Origin: Euryarchaeota archaeon UBA58 | Lineage (GTDB): Archaea; Thermoplasmatota; Poseidoniia; Poseidoniales; Thalassarchaeaceae | NCBI GenBank assembly: GCA_002498525.1 | Contig: DAHR01000016.1 | Span: 32,160-59,566, forward strand | Length of the DNA stretch: 27,407 nt | Direction of reading: 5' to 3' | Part shown: positions 1-8,813 of the stretch, piece by piece | Layout of the letters: every line of letters starts with the position of its first letter | Numbering within the stretch: position 1 is the stretch's first letter | Position numbers and translations under genes: made by a program | The notes under the pieces: model-generated | Database searches by the model: none | What the model saw: the letters and a program-made list of their open reading frames with translations, nothing else | What the model was told of the DNA's origin: nothing

Positions 1-2460
1 ATCAACATCCTCACTGGCGCGGACGTTGATAGACGCGATCTCCTCGATAGCTTGAGGTGGCAGATCCTCGTCGTCAATACCGGTCGTGAAGCCTATTGCG
101 GTACATGTGGCGATGGTCATCTTTGTCATTCGATTGATGAATTCGGCGCCAATGTCGGTACCATGAGTCTGCACCACAGCATCGAGCAGGCGGCCGTCTT
201 CAGCTCCTATTCCACGCTTATCGATGGTTCCAGTAACATTGCCATCAGCCGTTACCTTGACCTCGTCTCCTGAACGGCTTGTGTATTCCAACTTGAATCC
301 CCCAGGAATGATCAAGCTGAGCACATCTGTACCTCTGTATCCTACGACACCGTCTTTCTCGACTATTTCTGGCAAAGGACCATCCCATCCAACGGCTCCT
401 AGAATCTCCATGACTAAGTCCTTCGATAGGATGCGATTCCCATGAGTCATGAGATAAGCGCCGGAGATATGATCGTGGATTCCGCCTATCACAGCTCCAC
501 CATATCTAGGTGTGATGATGTGTTCTTGAACGCGCATCAAAATCTTCGCCTCAGCACGAGCTTCTTCTGACTGAATCACGTGAAGATTCATCTCATCGCC
601 ATCAAAGTCCGCGTTGTAAGGTGTACAATCGGCGAGATTGAATCTGAATGTCTTGCCAGACATGACTCGGACTTCGTGGACCAACATCGACATCCTGTGA
701 AGAGATGGTTGTCGATTGAAGATCGCTACATCGCCATCAATCAGATGGCGCTCGACGATGACGCCACCCTTCGGATTTCCGTCGCGGTCATAAGTCGACA
801 ATCGATCCTCGACCTCAGTTCGGTACACTTCGCCTTGCTCATCCTCGATTGAGGGGCTTCCACAGTGAGGGCAGTTCACTTCAAGATGATCAGGGAGGAA
901 CTCATCAGGGTGATTAGCTTCCCATGCCCAACGTTGGAAGACTACCACGCGTGGGTCACTCTCGTCTATTGGCTGACCATCCTCATCCTCCCCACGCAGG
1001 TTGCACAGGGTGGTTTTGAGATCGACAGACCACTGTTCCTCTAGTTCTCCAAGTTCATTCCGACGCATCTGCATCTTGAGTTCAAGACCGGGCAGGAAAT
1101 TAGGAGCGGGGAGTACAGTGTTGAGGTCCGGTTTGTAACCGGGATATGGCTCATCGTCACCGCCCGAGTGACAATCTGGGTTGAGGCAGCGGAAACCAGA
1201 CCAGATGTACTTGGTTCGGTCGGTGATTCTGACACGGAAATGGTCTCCACGAATGATGTAATTCACACCGGGGTGGGTGTCTGGCCCACGGAGAATCATT
1301 CGACGGAGTTGTTCTCGGTTCCTACTCGTCACGCGAATCGGAACCGTCAGTTCCTTCGCTGTATGAGTCGGCACTCCGACCTCATTGATACCGAGGTTCG
1401 GGTCGGGGCTGATGACCGTTCGAGCACAGAAGTTGACGCGCTTTCCAGAAAGGTTGCTGCGGAAGCGTCCCTCCTTTCCCTTGAGGCGTTGAGATAGCGT
1501 CTTCAATGGACGGCCGGAGCGATGTCGAGCTGGTGGAATGCCACTTGTCTGATTGTCGAAGTAAGTCGTAACATGGTATTGCAGGAGTTCCCACAGATCC
1601 TCGACAATCAGTTGCGGAGCACCAGCGTCGCGATTCTCGCGAAGTCGTTGATTGATTCTCAACACGTCGACCATCTTGTGGGTCAAATCGTCCTCTGAAC
1701 GATCCCCGCTGTCCAATGTGATCGAAGGCCGGACCGTGATTGGTGGTACTGGAAGAACCTTCATAATCACCCATTCTGGACGACTTGCATCAGAATCCAT
1801 TCCAAGGAATATCAAATTCTCATCAGGAATCTTCTCAAGCCATTCTCGGATATCGCGAGCGTTCAACTTGTGTTCGCCCTTGTCCTTCTTCTTCTCCTTG
1901 AAAGTAGTCGGTTTATCGAGAATAATCTTGCCTTGCTCCGATCCACAGTGCATGCAGATGGCGCGCCTGGCCATCGAGCATTCCTTCTCGATCTCCTTGA
2001 TAATTTTCTTGAATTCAGTCGAGCCGACACCGTGCTTCCGCATCACATCGTGAACCCTGTCGCGATAGTAGTCTTGTTCGGATTTCTCGGGGTCGAGAGG
2101 GTGTGTTTCAGGAGCACTGTGAAGAAGGATGTTGCTGCATTGGTTGCAGGTTGATTTCAAAGCTGTTTTGATCAGCATGGTGAATCCAATGTGCATCACT
2201 GGTAGTTCCAGAGCGATGTGACCGAAGTGGCTTGGGCACTCATTGTGCTTGTTTCCACAAGTCTCACAGCGGATTCCAGGATCGATGACGCCCATCTTGG
2301 GATCCATCAAACCCTGCTTGTAGGCATGTCCATCGTCTTTGTAAGTGTCAGCAGTCTTGACCTCAACAGCGGACATCTTACGTATCTCATTCGGATCCAT
2401 CAGGCTGAACTTGATCGAATCGATCCTCTTCGGGATCTTGGCTACTCCACGGGCGCTCAT
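1..2460 (-). CDS. rpoA1: DNA-directed RNA polymerase subunit A' (partial, C-terminus outside window)
   Basis: Largest catalytic subunit fragment of archaeal RNA polymerase. The first 820 codons are visible; the frame is open at the window edge. The N-terminus carries the zinc-binding Cys/His set (CETCG, CPSHFGH, later CNQC and CMHCG). The catalytic magnesium loop NADFDGDE begins at residue 616, and NRQPSLHRM lies just before it. In family members as I know them this loop sits near residue 460. Most of the difference is an insertion between NYIIRGD (from residue 400) and VERHLIDGD (from 569), a stretch that is normally about 30 residues; it contains cysteines 425, 430, 530 and 533. The ATG overlaps the rpoB stop as ATGA, with GGAGG about 8 bases upstream, so it is translationally coupled to rpoB. 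The A'' subunit gene presumably follows outside the window. Confidence 0.97.
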   Translation of the reverse strand, partial: MSARGVAKIPKRIDSIKFSLMDPNEIRKMSAVEVKTADTYKDDGHAYKQGLMDPKMGVIDPGIRCETCGNKHNECPSHFGHIALELPVMHIGFTMLIKTALKSTCNQCSNILLHSAPETHPLDPEKSEQDYYRDRVHDVMRKHGVGSTEFKKIIKEIEKECSMARRAICMHCGSEQGKIILDKPTTFKEKKKDKGEHKLNARDIREWLEKIPDENLIFLGMDSDASRPEWVIMKVLPVPPITVRPSITLDSGDRSEDDLTHKMVDVLRINQRLRENRDAGAPQLIVEDLWELLQYHVTTYFDNQTSGIPPARHRSGRPLKTLSQRLKGKEGRFRSNLSGKRVNFCARTVISPDPNLGINEVGVPTHTAKELTVPIRVTSRNREQLRRMILRGPDTHPGVNYIIRGDHFRVRITDRTKYIWSGFRCLNPDCHSGGDDEPYPGYKPDLNTVLPAPNFLPGLELKMQMRRNELGELEEQWSVDLKTTLCNLRGEDEDGQPIDESDPRVVVFQRWAWEANHPDEFLPDHLEVNCPHCGSPSIEDEQGEVYRTEVEDRLSTYDRDGNPKGGVIVERHLIDGDVAIFNRQPSLHRMSMLVHEVRVMSGKTFRFNLADCTPYNADFDGDEMNLHVIQSEEARAEAKILMRVQEHIITPRYGGAVIGGIHDHISGAYLMTHGNRILSKDLVMEILGAVGWDGPLPEIVEKDGVVGYRGTDVLSLIIPGGFKLEYTSRSGDEVKVTADGNVTGTIDKRGIGAEDGRLLDAVVQTHGTDIGAEFINRMTKMTIATCTAIGFTTGIDDEDLPPQAIEEIASINVRASEDVD

Positions 2461-5400
2461 CTTTGGTCCTCCAGTTCGAGTCGCATTGCGACTCCAAGAC
2501 TCTTCATCTCATCCAGAAGCAGTTTGAATGCATAGGATGTCTGAACCGTATGAACATCCGCTCTGTCCCCACAGATGGGGCACACGGGCGTACGTCTCTT
2601 CCAATCATAGTATGCAATATGGCCGCAACCACTGTTGTTACAAACCTGTAGCGGCCAACCGTCAGACTCGTCGAGGAGTCGGTCCTTGATGACCATCGAA
2701 GCGCCATGGGCGATCAAACAATCTCGTTCCATCTCACCGAATCTCAAACCACCTTGGCGGGCTCGACCTTCGGTTGGTTGACGAGTGAGAATCTGTACTC
2801 GTCCGCGGCTGCGGGCGTGCAACTTGCTGCTTACCAAATGATGCAGACGTTGGTAGTAAATAACGCCAGCGAATATCTCGGCTTCGTAGGCTTCACCAGT
2901 CTCGCCGCTCATCATCGATTCGCGACCGGTGTGTGCGAAGCCGTTTCGCAGCAGACCAGCGCGCAGAGAATCTTCCTTCTCACCACTGAAGGCAGTTCCA
3001 TCGATGTGACGACCTTCCATCGCACCGACTTTGCCGCCGACCATCTCAAGCACGTGAGCGACCGTCATTCGAGAGGGGATCGCGTGCGGATTGATGATGA
3101 GATCAGGCACGACGCCGTCGACGGTGAAAGGCATATCCTGCTCGTCGACAAGACGACCGATGATACCCTTCTGACCGTGCCTGCTAGCGAACTTATCGCC
3201 GATTTCCGGGATCTTCTCGGACCGTACAACGATGCGACACAGCAGAGTGGAATCGAGGGATTCGGTTACGTATACATTGTCCACCCATCCTGATTCGCCG
3301 TGACGAACCATCATTGCCGATTCACGGCGTTCCTGCGCTTGGAGGAAGTGACCATGAGCCTCCTCGAGGAATCGAGGGGGACTGGTTTTGCCCACGAGAA
3401 CAGAGGATTCTCCGCCAACACTCGATAGGAATGTCTCTGGCGTTGGCAGTCCATCTCTTTCTAGATGGGTATAACTCTCCCAAGACTTGAGACCCTTGAT
3501 TTCATCGAGTCCGGTTCCTGGGATTTCGATGCGCTCTTCTTGTCCACCAGGGAATCTCTTGTTCTCGGCATTGTAAGTGCGGATGAAAGAGGATCTGCCG
3601 AGGGAACGCTCAACTGCAGCCCGATTAATGACCACAGCATCTTGCATGTTGTAGCCGTGGTGACTCAGAATGGCGACGACGAAATTCTGTCCACCTGGGC
3701 GTTGAGCGAAATTCGTGGTCTTCATCGCACGGGTGCCGACGATGGACTGCTGAGGGTAATGCATCACGTGCATACGAGTATCAGGTCGCAATCGGAAGTT
3801 GGCGCTGGGTAATCCAAGGCTCTGCTTGACCATCGCAGTTCCGCCTGTGACTCTAGGAGTGGAGTTATGCTCAGGATACGGGACGAGCGAGGCGCAGACA
3901 CCGAGAATCAACTGTGGATCAATCTCGACATGAGTGAAGACAAGAATCAAATTCTTACGCTTCTGCTTGCGCCGAAGAGCATCTATATTCTCTTGGTAGT
4001 AATTCAGCGGCACACTGAACTCTTCGAATACGGATTCACCATTTGGCATATGTACTTCGACGCGTAGATTAGCGTGTGAAATCTGCTCTTCACCTAGGTT
4101 GAGCCATTCGACATTCGCCGGATTGATTGGACGGTTGTTTTCCGGTGAGGACATCGGCAGGTCGTATGGTCGAGGTGCTACAAGGAGATCCTCTTCCTCT
4201 TCCGCATCCACCCACTCAACGACGCCGTTGGAGACCAGATCGTTGAATGTCCATTCGCCTGAACGGATATTTTCAAGACTCTCTTTGGAGAGTTTCAGAT
4301 CACCATCTTCGAGGACCAGCAGAGGTCGTAGGATTCGACCGCGATCTGTGTTGATGAACACATCACGGTTCTCCGAATCATGACGGATGCTGACTTCTGA
4401 TCGAATTCGTCCCTGTCGACGACGACGCTTGAATTGATTCACAAGCTTGGTCGGATTCTTATGAAGTCCGAAAATGTCGCCGTTGACGTGGATTCTGGAT
4501 CCTTCTGCCCAGCCTGCTGGTGATGAGTCGACTCCGGCTTCACGGAGTAATTCCTTCACATCGGCCTCGGGGACCTCCTCAGAGACGTCGATCATTTGAG
4601 CGGCATTCTTCACGAGGCCGCAATTCTGACCTTCTGGAGTCTCATTCGGGCAGAGCCGACCCCAGTGTGTCGGGTGAAGGTCTCGGGCTTCGAAGTGAGG
4701 TTGGCTGCGAACTAGGGGGCTGGTCACACGGCGCATGTGAGAAAGCGCAGCAAGGTAGGTCGTGCGATCAAGCAATTGACTGACTCCACTTCGGCCACCG
4801 ACCCAGTTTCCTGTGGCCAGAGCGTGCATGATCTTCTGAGTCAGGACATCGGGTCTAAGACATGCATTGATTCGAAGTTCTCGCTTTCTGTTGTGATGAC
4901 GTTCAAGTTGATATTTCAGATCACGAGCGAGTTGCTGCATGCTGACTCGATAGAGATCTTCGATGAGGTCCCCAGCTAGCCTGACGCGCTTATTCGCATA
5001 GTGGTCCTTGTCATTCGGATCTCGGTTGGTGATCGCCATTTCGAGAACTTGGCGGACGATTCGTCCGAGGAAGATTGCTTTCTTCTCACGATTGTCCTCA
5101 GAGGATCCAAGGTGAGGAAGGAGTTCCTTATCGAGGAGATTCTGAATTCTTGCTTCTCGGTATTCCTTCTGTTGACCCGCTGCGAACTTCTTCTCAAGCC
5201 ACTGCAGCGCCTCCTCGGTACTCTCGACACCATATTCCTCATTGTCCTTGACATCGTTGATATTCGCGACGGTGTATTTCATCGCCTCGACTGGGCCAGC
5301 AATTGCAGCGAAAATCTCCTTGTCATTCTCCATACCGAGTGCCCGCATCAGCAGGACGACTGGTATAGGGGTGGTCCCAGCGCTGGGAATCTTCACCATC

Positions 5401-6143
5401 AGCATCCCATCGCGGCGCTTCTCGATATTCAGGGGCTTTCGAACACCATCCTTCTGTGAGAAGATCTTTGCGACCTCGGTCTCGTGAGCGTACTTCTTGT
5501 TCTTCTCAACTGTGACTCGGTTCGGTGCAAGATCCTCCATCGAAATCAGAACTCTTTCCGTCCCGTTGATGATGAAGTAACCACCTGGGTCGAGGGGATC
5601 TTCGCCAGCACGCCTCAGCAGTTCCTTCAGGCGGTCGGCGTCTTCTGTGGAGGTGTAAGGGGATAGTTTGCGATCAGCGTCACCACAGAGGTGTGAGATG
5701 TGGTTCGCGTGTAAATTGCATTGAGCTGAGCGGACCATGATCGGTAGATTGCCGATATGTACGCGTTCCTCGATCTCAGGAGCTGGTTTGTCCTCATCGA
5801 TGATCTTGAAATCAAGATAAACCGGAGAGAAGTATGTCAGCTTCCTCAATCGGCATTCCATGGGAGTCGCAGGGTGTTCCGCACCATTCGCTTCCTTGAT
5901 GGTCGGACGACCGAGGTGGATATTCTTCATCCTGATGACGATCTCCTTGTCGAGAACGTCTAACTTGATGATGCCGCCATCATTGTCTTCGACCGGTTCG
6001 TCTGTGCCGATTCTGATGTTTCTGACGATGCGATCCATTCGGCTCATCATGCCATCACTTGATGGAATGCAGTCGTTGTATGATGCAAGTTGGTGATTGA
6101 CTAAACTTCGCTGTTCGAAGTAGCTCTCTACGATTTCCTTCAT
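2457..6143 (-). CDS. rpoB: DNA-directed RNA polymerase subunit B (undivided)
   Basis: Second-largest RNA polymerase subunit, 1228 residues, one continuous chain rather than the B''/B' split of many euryarchaea; Thermoplasma-type archaea also have an undivided B. Family signatures run in order: YFEQRSLVNHQLASYND at the N-terminus, a GDLIEDLYR region, HPTHWGRLCPNETPEGQNCGL written here only in part as LCPNETPEGQNCG, DGVVPDLIINPHAIPSRMT, RFGEMERDC and a C-terminal zinc site (CNNSGC, then CPIC). I start at the ATG at 6143 rather than an upstream ATG at 6173, because the family begins at this point, GGAG lies about 8 bases ahead, and the upstream start would overlap rpoH. It follows rpoH by 13 bases and overlaps rpoA1 by ATGA. 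Confidence 0.97.
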   Translation of the reverse strand: MKEIVESYFEQRSLVNHQLASYNDCIPSSDGMMSRMDRIVRNIRIGTDEPVEDNDGGIIKLDVLDKEIVIRMKNIHLGRPTIKEANGAEHPATPMECRLRKLTYFSPVYLDFKIIDEDKPAPEIEERVHIGNLPIMVRSAQCNLHANHISHLCGDADRKLSPYTSTEDADRLKELLRRAGEDPLDPGGYFIINGTERVLISMEDLAPNRVTVEKNKKYAHETEVAKIFSQKDGVRKPLNIEKRRDGMLMVKIPSAGTTPIPVVLLMRALGMENDKEIFAAIAGPVEAMKYTVANINDVKDNEEYGVESTEEALQWLEKKFAAGQQKEYREARIQNLLDKELLPHLGSSEDNREKKAIFLGRIVRQVLEMAITNRDPNDKDHYANKRVRLAGDLIEDLYRVSMQQLARDLKYQLERHHNRKRELRINACLRPDVLTQKIMHALATGNWVGGRSGVSQLLDRTTYLAALSHMRRVTSPLVRSQPHFEARDLHPTHWGRLCPNETPEGQNCGLVKNAAQMIDVSEEVPEADVKELLREAGVDSSPAGWAEGSRIHVNGDIFGLHKNPTKLVNQFKRRRRQGRIRSEVSIRHDSENRDVFINTDRGRILRPLLVLEDGDLKLSKESLENIRSGEWTFNDLVSNGVVEWVDAEEEEDLLVAPRPYDLPMSSPENNRPINPANVEWLNLGEEQISHANLRVEVHMPNGESVFEEFSVPLNYYQENIDALRRKQKRKNLILVFTHVEIDPQLILGVCASLVPYPEHNSTPRVTGGTAMVKQSLGLPSANFRLRPDTRMHVMHYPQQSIVGTRAMKTTNFAQRPGGQNFVVAILSHHGYNMQDAVVINRAAVERSLGRSSFIRTYNAENKRFPGGQEERIEIPGTGLDEIKGLKSWESYTHLERDGLPTPETFLSSVGGESSVLVGKTSPPRFLEEAHGHFLQAQERRESAMMVRHGESGWVDNVYVTESLDSTLLCRIVVRSEKIPEIGDKFASRHGQKGIIGRLVDEQDMPFTVDGVVPDLIINPHAIPSRMTVAHVLEMVGGKVGAMEGRHIDGTAFSGEKEDSLRAGLLRNGFAHTGRESMMSGETGEAYEAEIFAGVIYYQRLHHLVSSKLHARSRGRVQILTRQPTEGRARQGGLRFGEMERDCLIAHGASMVIKDRLLDESDGWPLQVCNNSGCGHIAYYDWKRRTPVCPICGDRADVHTVQTSYAFKLLLDEMKSLGVAMRLELEDQR

Positions 6144-6156
6144 CTTCTCAACTCCT

Positions 6157-6744
6157 TCATGCCGTCTCCACAATTAGCCGGAAAGCAATACTTGACCCGG
6201 CTGAACGGCTGTACCTGACAACCTTCACGATTCTGTTGGACAACCAGCCCGCTGGCAAATCATCGAGATCTGCTTCTACCTTCTCCTTGATCGCTTGAAT
6301 GGCAGGGTCGGTGATCAGAATCTTTGGTAGGAGTTCCTTGGCGATTCGCATTTCACCATTTACGTCAGGAGTCTCCTGCAACCAGGGAGACAATTGCCCC
6401 GCCTCATGCTCAATCTCAACCAGTTCGTGGTGAGGAACGAGGAAGTGATTCAAGACATTGAATCGGTCATCGCCCTGAGGAATATCCTCCAACTCGAGGG
6501 CTTTACGGGAAATAGTGATTCGACCCGATCGGCTTCGGCGTCTAGAAGTATTGTGTTCGCGAATTATCGACATGATGTTCTCTAGAATCGCATCAGTCGA
6601 ACTGAGGCCGACCTTCTTAGCGACTTGGTCGACAGTCATTCTCTTGATTGCGTCCATGTTCGCGTCGTCGGCGAGTTTGTGCGCGTGATCCGTGGCGACG
6701 CCCAGTTCGATAAGCCGCTTCTTCGTTGAACTTTTTACTGCCAC
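6157..6744 (-). CDS. rpoH: DNA-directed RNA polymerase subunit H with N-terminal helical extension
   Basis: Archaeal counterpart of the C-terminal domain of eukaryotic RPB5, located at the lower jaw of RNA polymerase. The RpoH core is residues 95-195: FNVLNHFLVPHHELVEI, then LLPKILITDPAIQAI and VKVVRYSRSAGSS. It is about 100 residues instead of the usual 75-80, with short insertions around 122-133 and 155-168. Ahead of it lies an unusual extension of about 90 residues. Residues 7-62 resemble a helix-hairpin-helix-type helical domain (KKRLIELGV, IKRMTVDQVAKKVGL), followed by a basic linker (RRRSRSGR, 68-75). The start codon is GTG with GGGGGCGG upstream. It is the first protein gene of the rpoH-rpoB-rpoA1 operon and lies about 50 bases after tRNA-Lys. 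Confidence 0.93.
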   Translation of the reverse strand: MAVKSSTKKRLIELGVATDHAHKLADDANMDAIKRMTVDQVAKKVGLSSTDAILENIMSIIREHNTSRRRSRSGRITISRKALELEDIPQGDDRFNVLNHFLVPHHELVEIEHEAGQLSPWLQETPDVNGEMRIAKELLPKILITDPAIQAIKEKVEADLDDLPAGWLSNRIVKVVRYSRSAGSSIAFRLIVETA

Positions 6745-6793
6745 TTTGCCGCCCCCGGACCCAGTAAAACCGAAGGCCTGAGGCTTTGTCGGG

Positions 6794-6868
6794 CGGGCCT
6801 GGAGGGATTCGAACCCCCGGCCACCGGGTTAAAAGCCCGGCGCTCTACCCTGACTAAGCTACAGGCCC
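6794..6868 (-). tRNA. tRNA-Lys (anticodon UUU)
   Basis: The minus strand folds as a full cloverleaf. The acceptor stem GGGCCTG (6868-6862) pairs with CAGGCCC (6801-6795), with a G discriminator at 6794. The D arm is GCTT/GAGC. The anticodon stem has seven-base loop CTTTTAA giving anticodon UUU, and the T arm contains GGTTCGAATCC. No CCA is encoded. There is no intron. It is on the same strand as, and just upstream of, rpoH, so it may be co-transcribed with the RNA polymerase operon. Confidence 0.96.
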
Positions 6869-6903
6869 ATGGCTCATGCTGGGCTATCCGCCGACCGAGG
6901 GGG

Positions 6904-6914
6904 GGTTTAAGAAA
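6904..6914 (-). promoter_or_regulatory. possible archaeal TATA box for tRNA-Lys / RNA polymerase operon
   Basis: On the minus strand this AT-rich stretch reads TTTCTTAAAC within a G/C-rich surround, about 40 bases ahead of the tRNA 5' end. That would place transcription start some 10-15 bases before the mature tRNA. It is the only TATA-like element I see between the divergent genes. This is pattern matching only. Confidence 0.35.
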
Positions 6915-7033
6915 GTGACGGTTTATGCACAACATAAGCCACGCTGGACCGAATACCCTCTTCGGGGGCTGAAGGGGCAAATGACAACTCGGGGCTTGTA
7001 GGGATAAAGGTTTGCGCAAACTGGAGGATTTGG

Positions 7034-8419
7034 ATGAGAATCGGGGAAATAGACCGGGAAATTGAGATTTCGACCTTCGGCGAGACTCGGGATTTCATCT
7101 TCGATTCAGCAGTGTATGAGTCGATTCATCTCAAGATCCCACCCACTGTTTACCCACCTCGCCGAGACACTGAGATTCTCGTCGAGGCGATTAATCGCTT
7201 GAAGGGAGAAACTGGCTTCGTAACAGAGATTGGTTGCGGCTCGGGTGCGATTTCTATCTCACTCGCTCGCGGGGGCTGGAGAGTCAACGCGTGCGACATC
7301 AATCCACTGGCTGTAGCAGCGACTCGCGGCAATGCGATTCAGAACGATGTCGCGGATCTCATCAGCGTCGAGGAGGGTGGACCTGGGGAAGAAAAATGGT
7401 TCATTCCTGACAACACTGACTTGTTGGTTTGGAATATTCCATACCTTCTGAGCCTTGACTCAGAGGCAAGCAACCTCGGACCGATGGAGGAAGCAAGTCT
7501 GTCAGACCGAGATGAGCAAGGTGGATGGTCGGCATTCCTGCTCGAATATCTAGAAAAATGTCGAGAACGTCTGCCAGGAATCTTGGTCATCCTTCTTCTG
7601 CGAATCGATCCCGTCAGCCCAAGCAAATCCTCTGATTGGCACCGCCAGGGTTGGGCGTCGAGGTGCTTGATCACCGAGAGATTGGGAGACGAGACATTGG
7701 AGGCTCGTTGTTTCTGGAGGCCAGGCAATGGTCGTGAAGCCGAATTGAGACTGACCAGTGACTCAACGATGGATGATGCGCGAATGCTTCCGACCGAGGG
7801 CTGGCAACGACTCAGAGCAGTTGAACAGAAAGGTGGACGAGGTCGGAGTGGAGCGGAGTGGAGGTCCGAAAAGGGAGACATGACTGCAACTTGGTCCCTC
7901 AATCAGAGGATCTTGAAGCGAATTGATCCCGGACTTCTGCAGACTTCGATTGGGGCTGAGATTGCGAGTCGATTGTCGATGGATTGTAAATGGCCGAATG
8001 ACCTGATGCACGAAGGAGAGAAGGCAGGAGGGATTCTACTTGAATCGGGTTCAAATCAGGAGTCCATCAGAGTCGGGGTTGGAATCAATAGATACCCTGG
8101 GGAATTTGGCGAGGCACCAACATCTGGTTGGAGTGAGACGATTGGAGAATCAGAAGCCGAGGTAGTCTTTCGGATGGTGGATGCAGCAATAGCATCGATC
8201 GCTGAGAATCACTCACGTCTCCCTCACCTCTCGACCTCAGAGTTGATGGCATCCACATGGTCTAATCTGAGCCGAACGATTTCGACAGGGATTATCGCAT
8301 CGACGAAGACGAGCGAAGTTCGAATCACGGCGTTGGAGAAATCAGGGGAATTACAGATTCTTGATTCCTCTGTAATGGAGAACTGTGGCGATGTAGATGG
8401 CATCCTCATGACTTTCTGA
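7034..8419 (+). CDS. HemK/Mtq2-like methyltransferase fused to biotin protein ligase
   Basis: A 461-residue two-domain protein. Residues 1-230 form a class I SAM-dependent methyltransferase of the HemK/PrmC/Mtq2 type: VYPPRRDTEIL (39-49), the SAM loop EIGCGSGAISI (65-75), DINP (88-91) and the catalytic-loop position NIPY (134-137), where the family normally has NPPY. Residues 237-461 form a BirA-type biotin protein ligase: STMDDA (244), GGRGRSG (267-273, the biotinyl-AMP loop), KWPND (319-323), EKAGGILLE with the second conserved lysine (K330), and VGVGIN (347). No DNA-binding domain is present. GGAGG lies about 6 bases before the ATG. The likely ligase target is the biotin carrier encoded at 23573. 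The methylation target (release factor in relatives) is inference. It converges on and overlaps the next gene by 14 bases. Confidence 0.87.
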   Translation: MRIGEIDREIEISTFGETRDFIFDSAVYESIHLKIPPTVYPPRRDTEILVEAINRLKGETGFVTEIGCGSGAISISLARGGWRVNACDINPLAVAATRGNAIQNDVADLISVEEGGPGEEKWFIPDNTDLLVWNIPYLLSLDSEASNLGPMEEASLSDRDEQGGWSAFLLEYLEKCRERLPGILVILLLRIDPVSPSKSSDWHRQGWASRCLITERLGDETLEARCFWRPGNGREAELRLTSDSTMDDARMLPTEGWQRLRAVEQKGGRGRSGAEWRSEKGDMTATWSLNQRILKRIDPGLLQTSIGAEIASRLSMDCKWPNDLMHEGEKAGGILLESGSNQESIRVGVGINRYPGEFGEAPTSGWSETIGESEAEVVFRMVDAAIASIAENHSRLPHLSTSELMASTWSNLSRTISTGIIASTKTSEVRITALEKSGELQILDSSVMENCGDVDGILMTF

Positions 8420-8759
8420 TTGTCTTCACGATTTCCATTCTCTCACGCACCAATCGAATCTTTCCGGAGCTGGTTCGAGATGAAATCGAATCGGCTGATT
8501 CAATCCTCGTCAAAACCTCTCTGTAGTCCCCTAAAGCCACCTTGATTATTGCCGAAACATGATCGGAATCAGAGATGCAATCGTATAATTGGAACTTGAG
8601 ACCCCCTAACTGCTTAGTGAGAACCTCTTCACAAGCGTCTCGGCCATTCTTTTGGCCATGGATAGTCAAACCGATCCAACGGTGCTTGCCACGAGCCGCT
8701 TTCCCAAGTTTCACCACAAGCACCTCGAAGAGGTCACCCTTAACCAATTGGACGGTCAT
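8406..8759 (-). CDS. rnp2: probable RNase P protein component 2 (Pop5/Rpp14 family)
   Basis: A basic protein of 117 residues. The pattern KHRWIGLTI near the N-terminus and AIIKVALGDYREVLTRI followed by SSGKIRLVRERM near the C-terminus matches the archaeal Pop5 layout (KRYIAF..., GIIR...V.D V..., SGTIK...R) as I remember it. Length fits the family. Pop5 would be one of the protein subunits assisting the catalytic RNA of RNase P in tRNA 5' maturation. The match is by motif order rather than strong identity, so an unrelated small basic protein remains possible. It ends inside the 3' end of the convergent methyltransferase-ligase gene. Confidence 0.55.
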   Translation of the reverse strand: MTVQLVKGDLFEVLVVKLGKAARGKHRWIGLTIHGQKNGRDACEEVLTKQLGGLKFQLYDCISDSDHVSAIIKVALGDYREVLTRIESADSISSRTSSGKIRLVRERMEIVKTIRKS

Positions 8760-8795
8760 TGGTCCTTGAAATATAATCAGAGAGGTTTTTCCAGC

Positions 8796-8806
8796 GTTTT
8801 AATACA
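8796..8806 (-). promoter_or_regulatory. possible TATA box for the Pop5-like gene
   Basis: The minus strand reads GTATTAAAACG about 40 bases before the ATG at 8759, a distance that suits an archaeal promoter with a short leader. A second AT-rich stretch (ATTATATTT, about 8769-8777) is too close to the ATG to serve this start. Pattern evidence only. Confidence 0.3.
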
Positions 8807-8813
8807 CTTGACC

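Noticed and set aside
754..1263. Intein within RpoA'
   Set aside because: The insert is short, does not begin with Cys or Ser at the break, and has no His-Asn plus nucleophile ending, so it is more likely a domain insertion.
1382..1774. Minus-strand 130-codon frame inside rpoA1
   Set aside because: Different frame of the same strand over conserved RpoA' sequence; no domain pattern and low-complexity Ser/Arg composition.
2706..3293. Plus-strand open frame of 195 codons inside rpoB
   Set aside because: Antisense shadow of a highly conserved gene. The opposite frame reads perfect RpoB signatures throughout.
6735..7019. Minus-strand frame of 94 codons through the tRNA
   Set aside because: It reads through tRNA-Lys and the promoter region; composition is not coding-like.
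7011..7020. Perfect 10-base palindrome TTTGCGCAAA just before the ribosome site of the fusion gene
   Set aside because: Very short and alone. It could be an operator, but chance is as good an explanation.
7339..7902. Minus-strand 187-codon frame under the methyltransferase-ligase fusion
   Set aside because: The plus frame holds all catalytic motifs of two enzyme families. The minus frame is Ser/Arg/Pro-rich, as expected for antisense of such coding.
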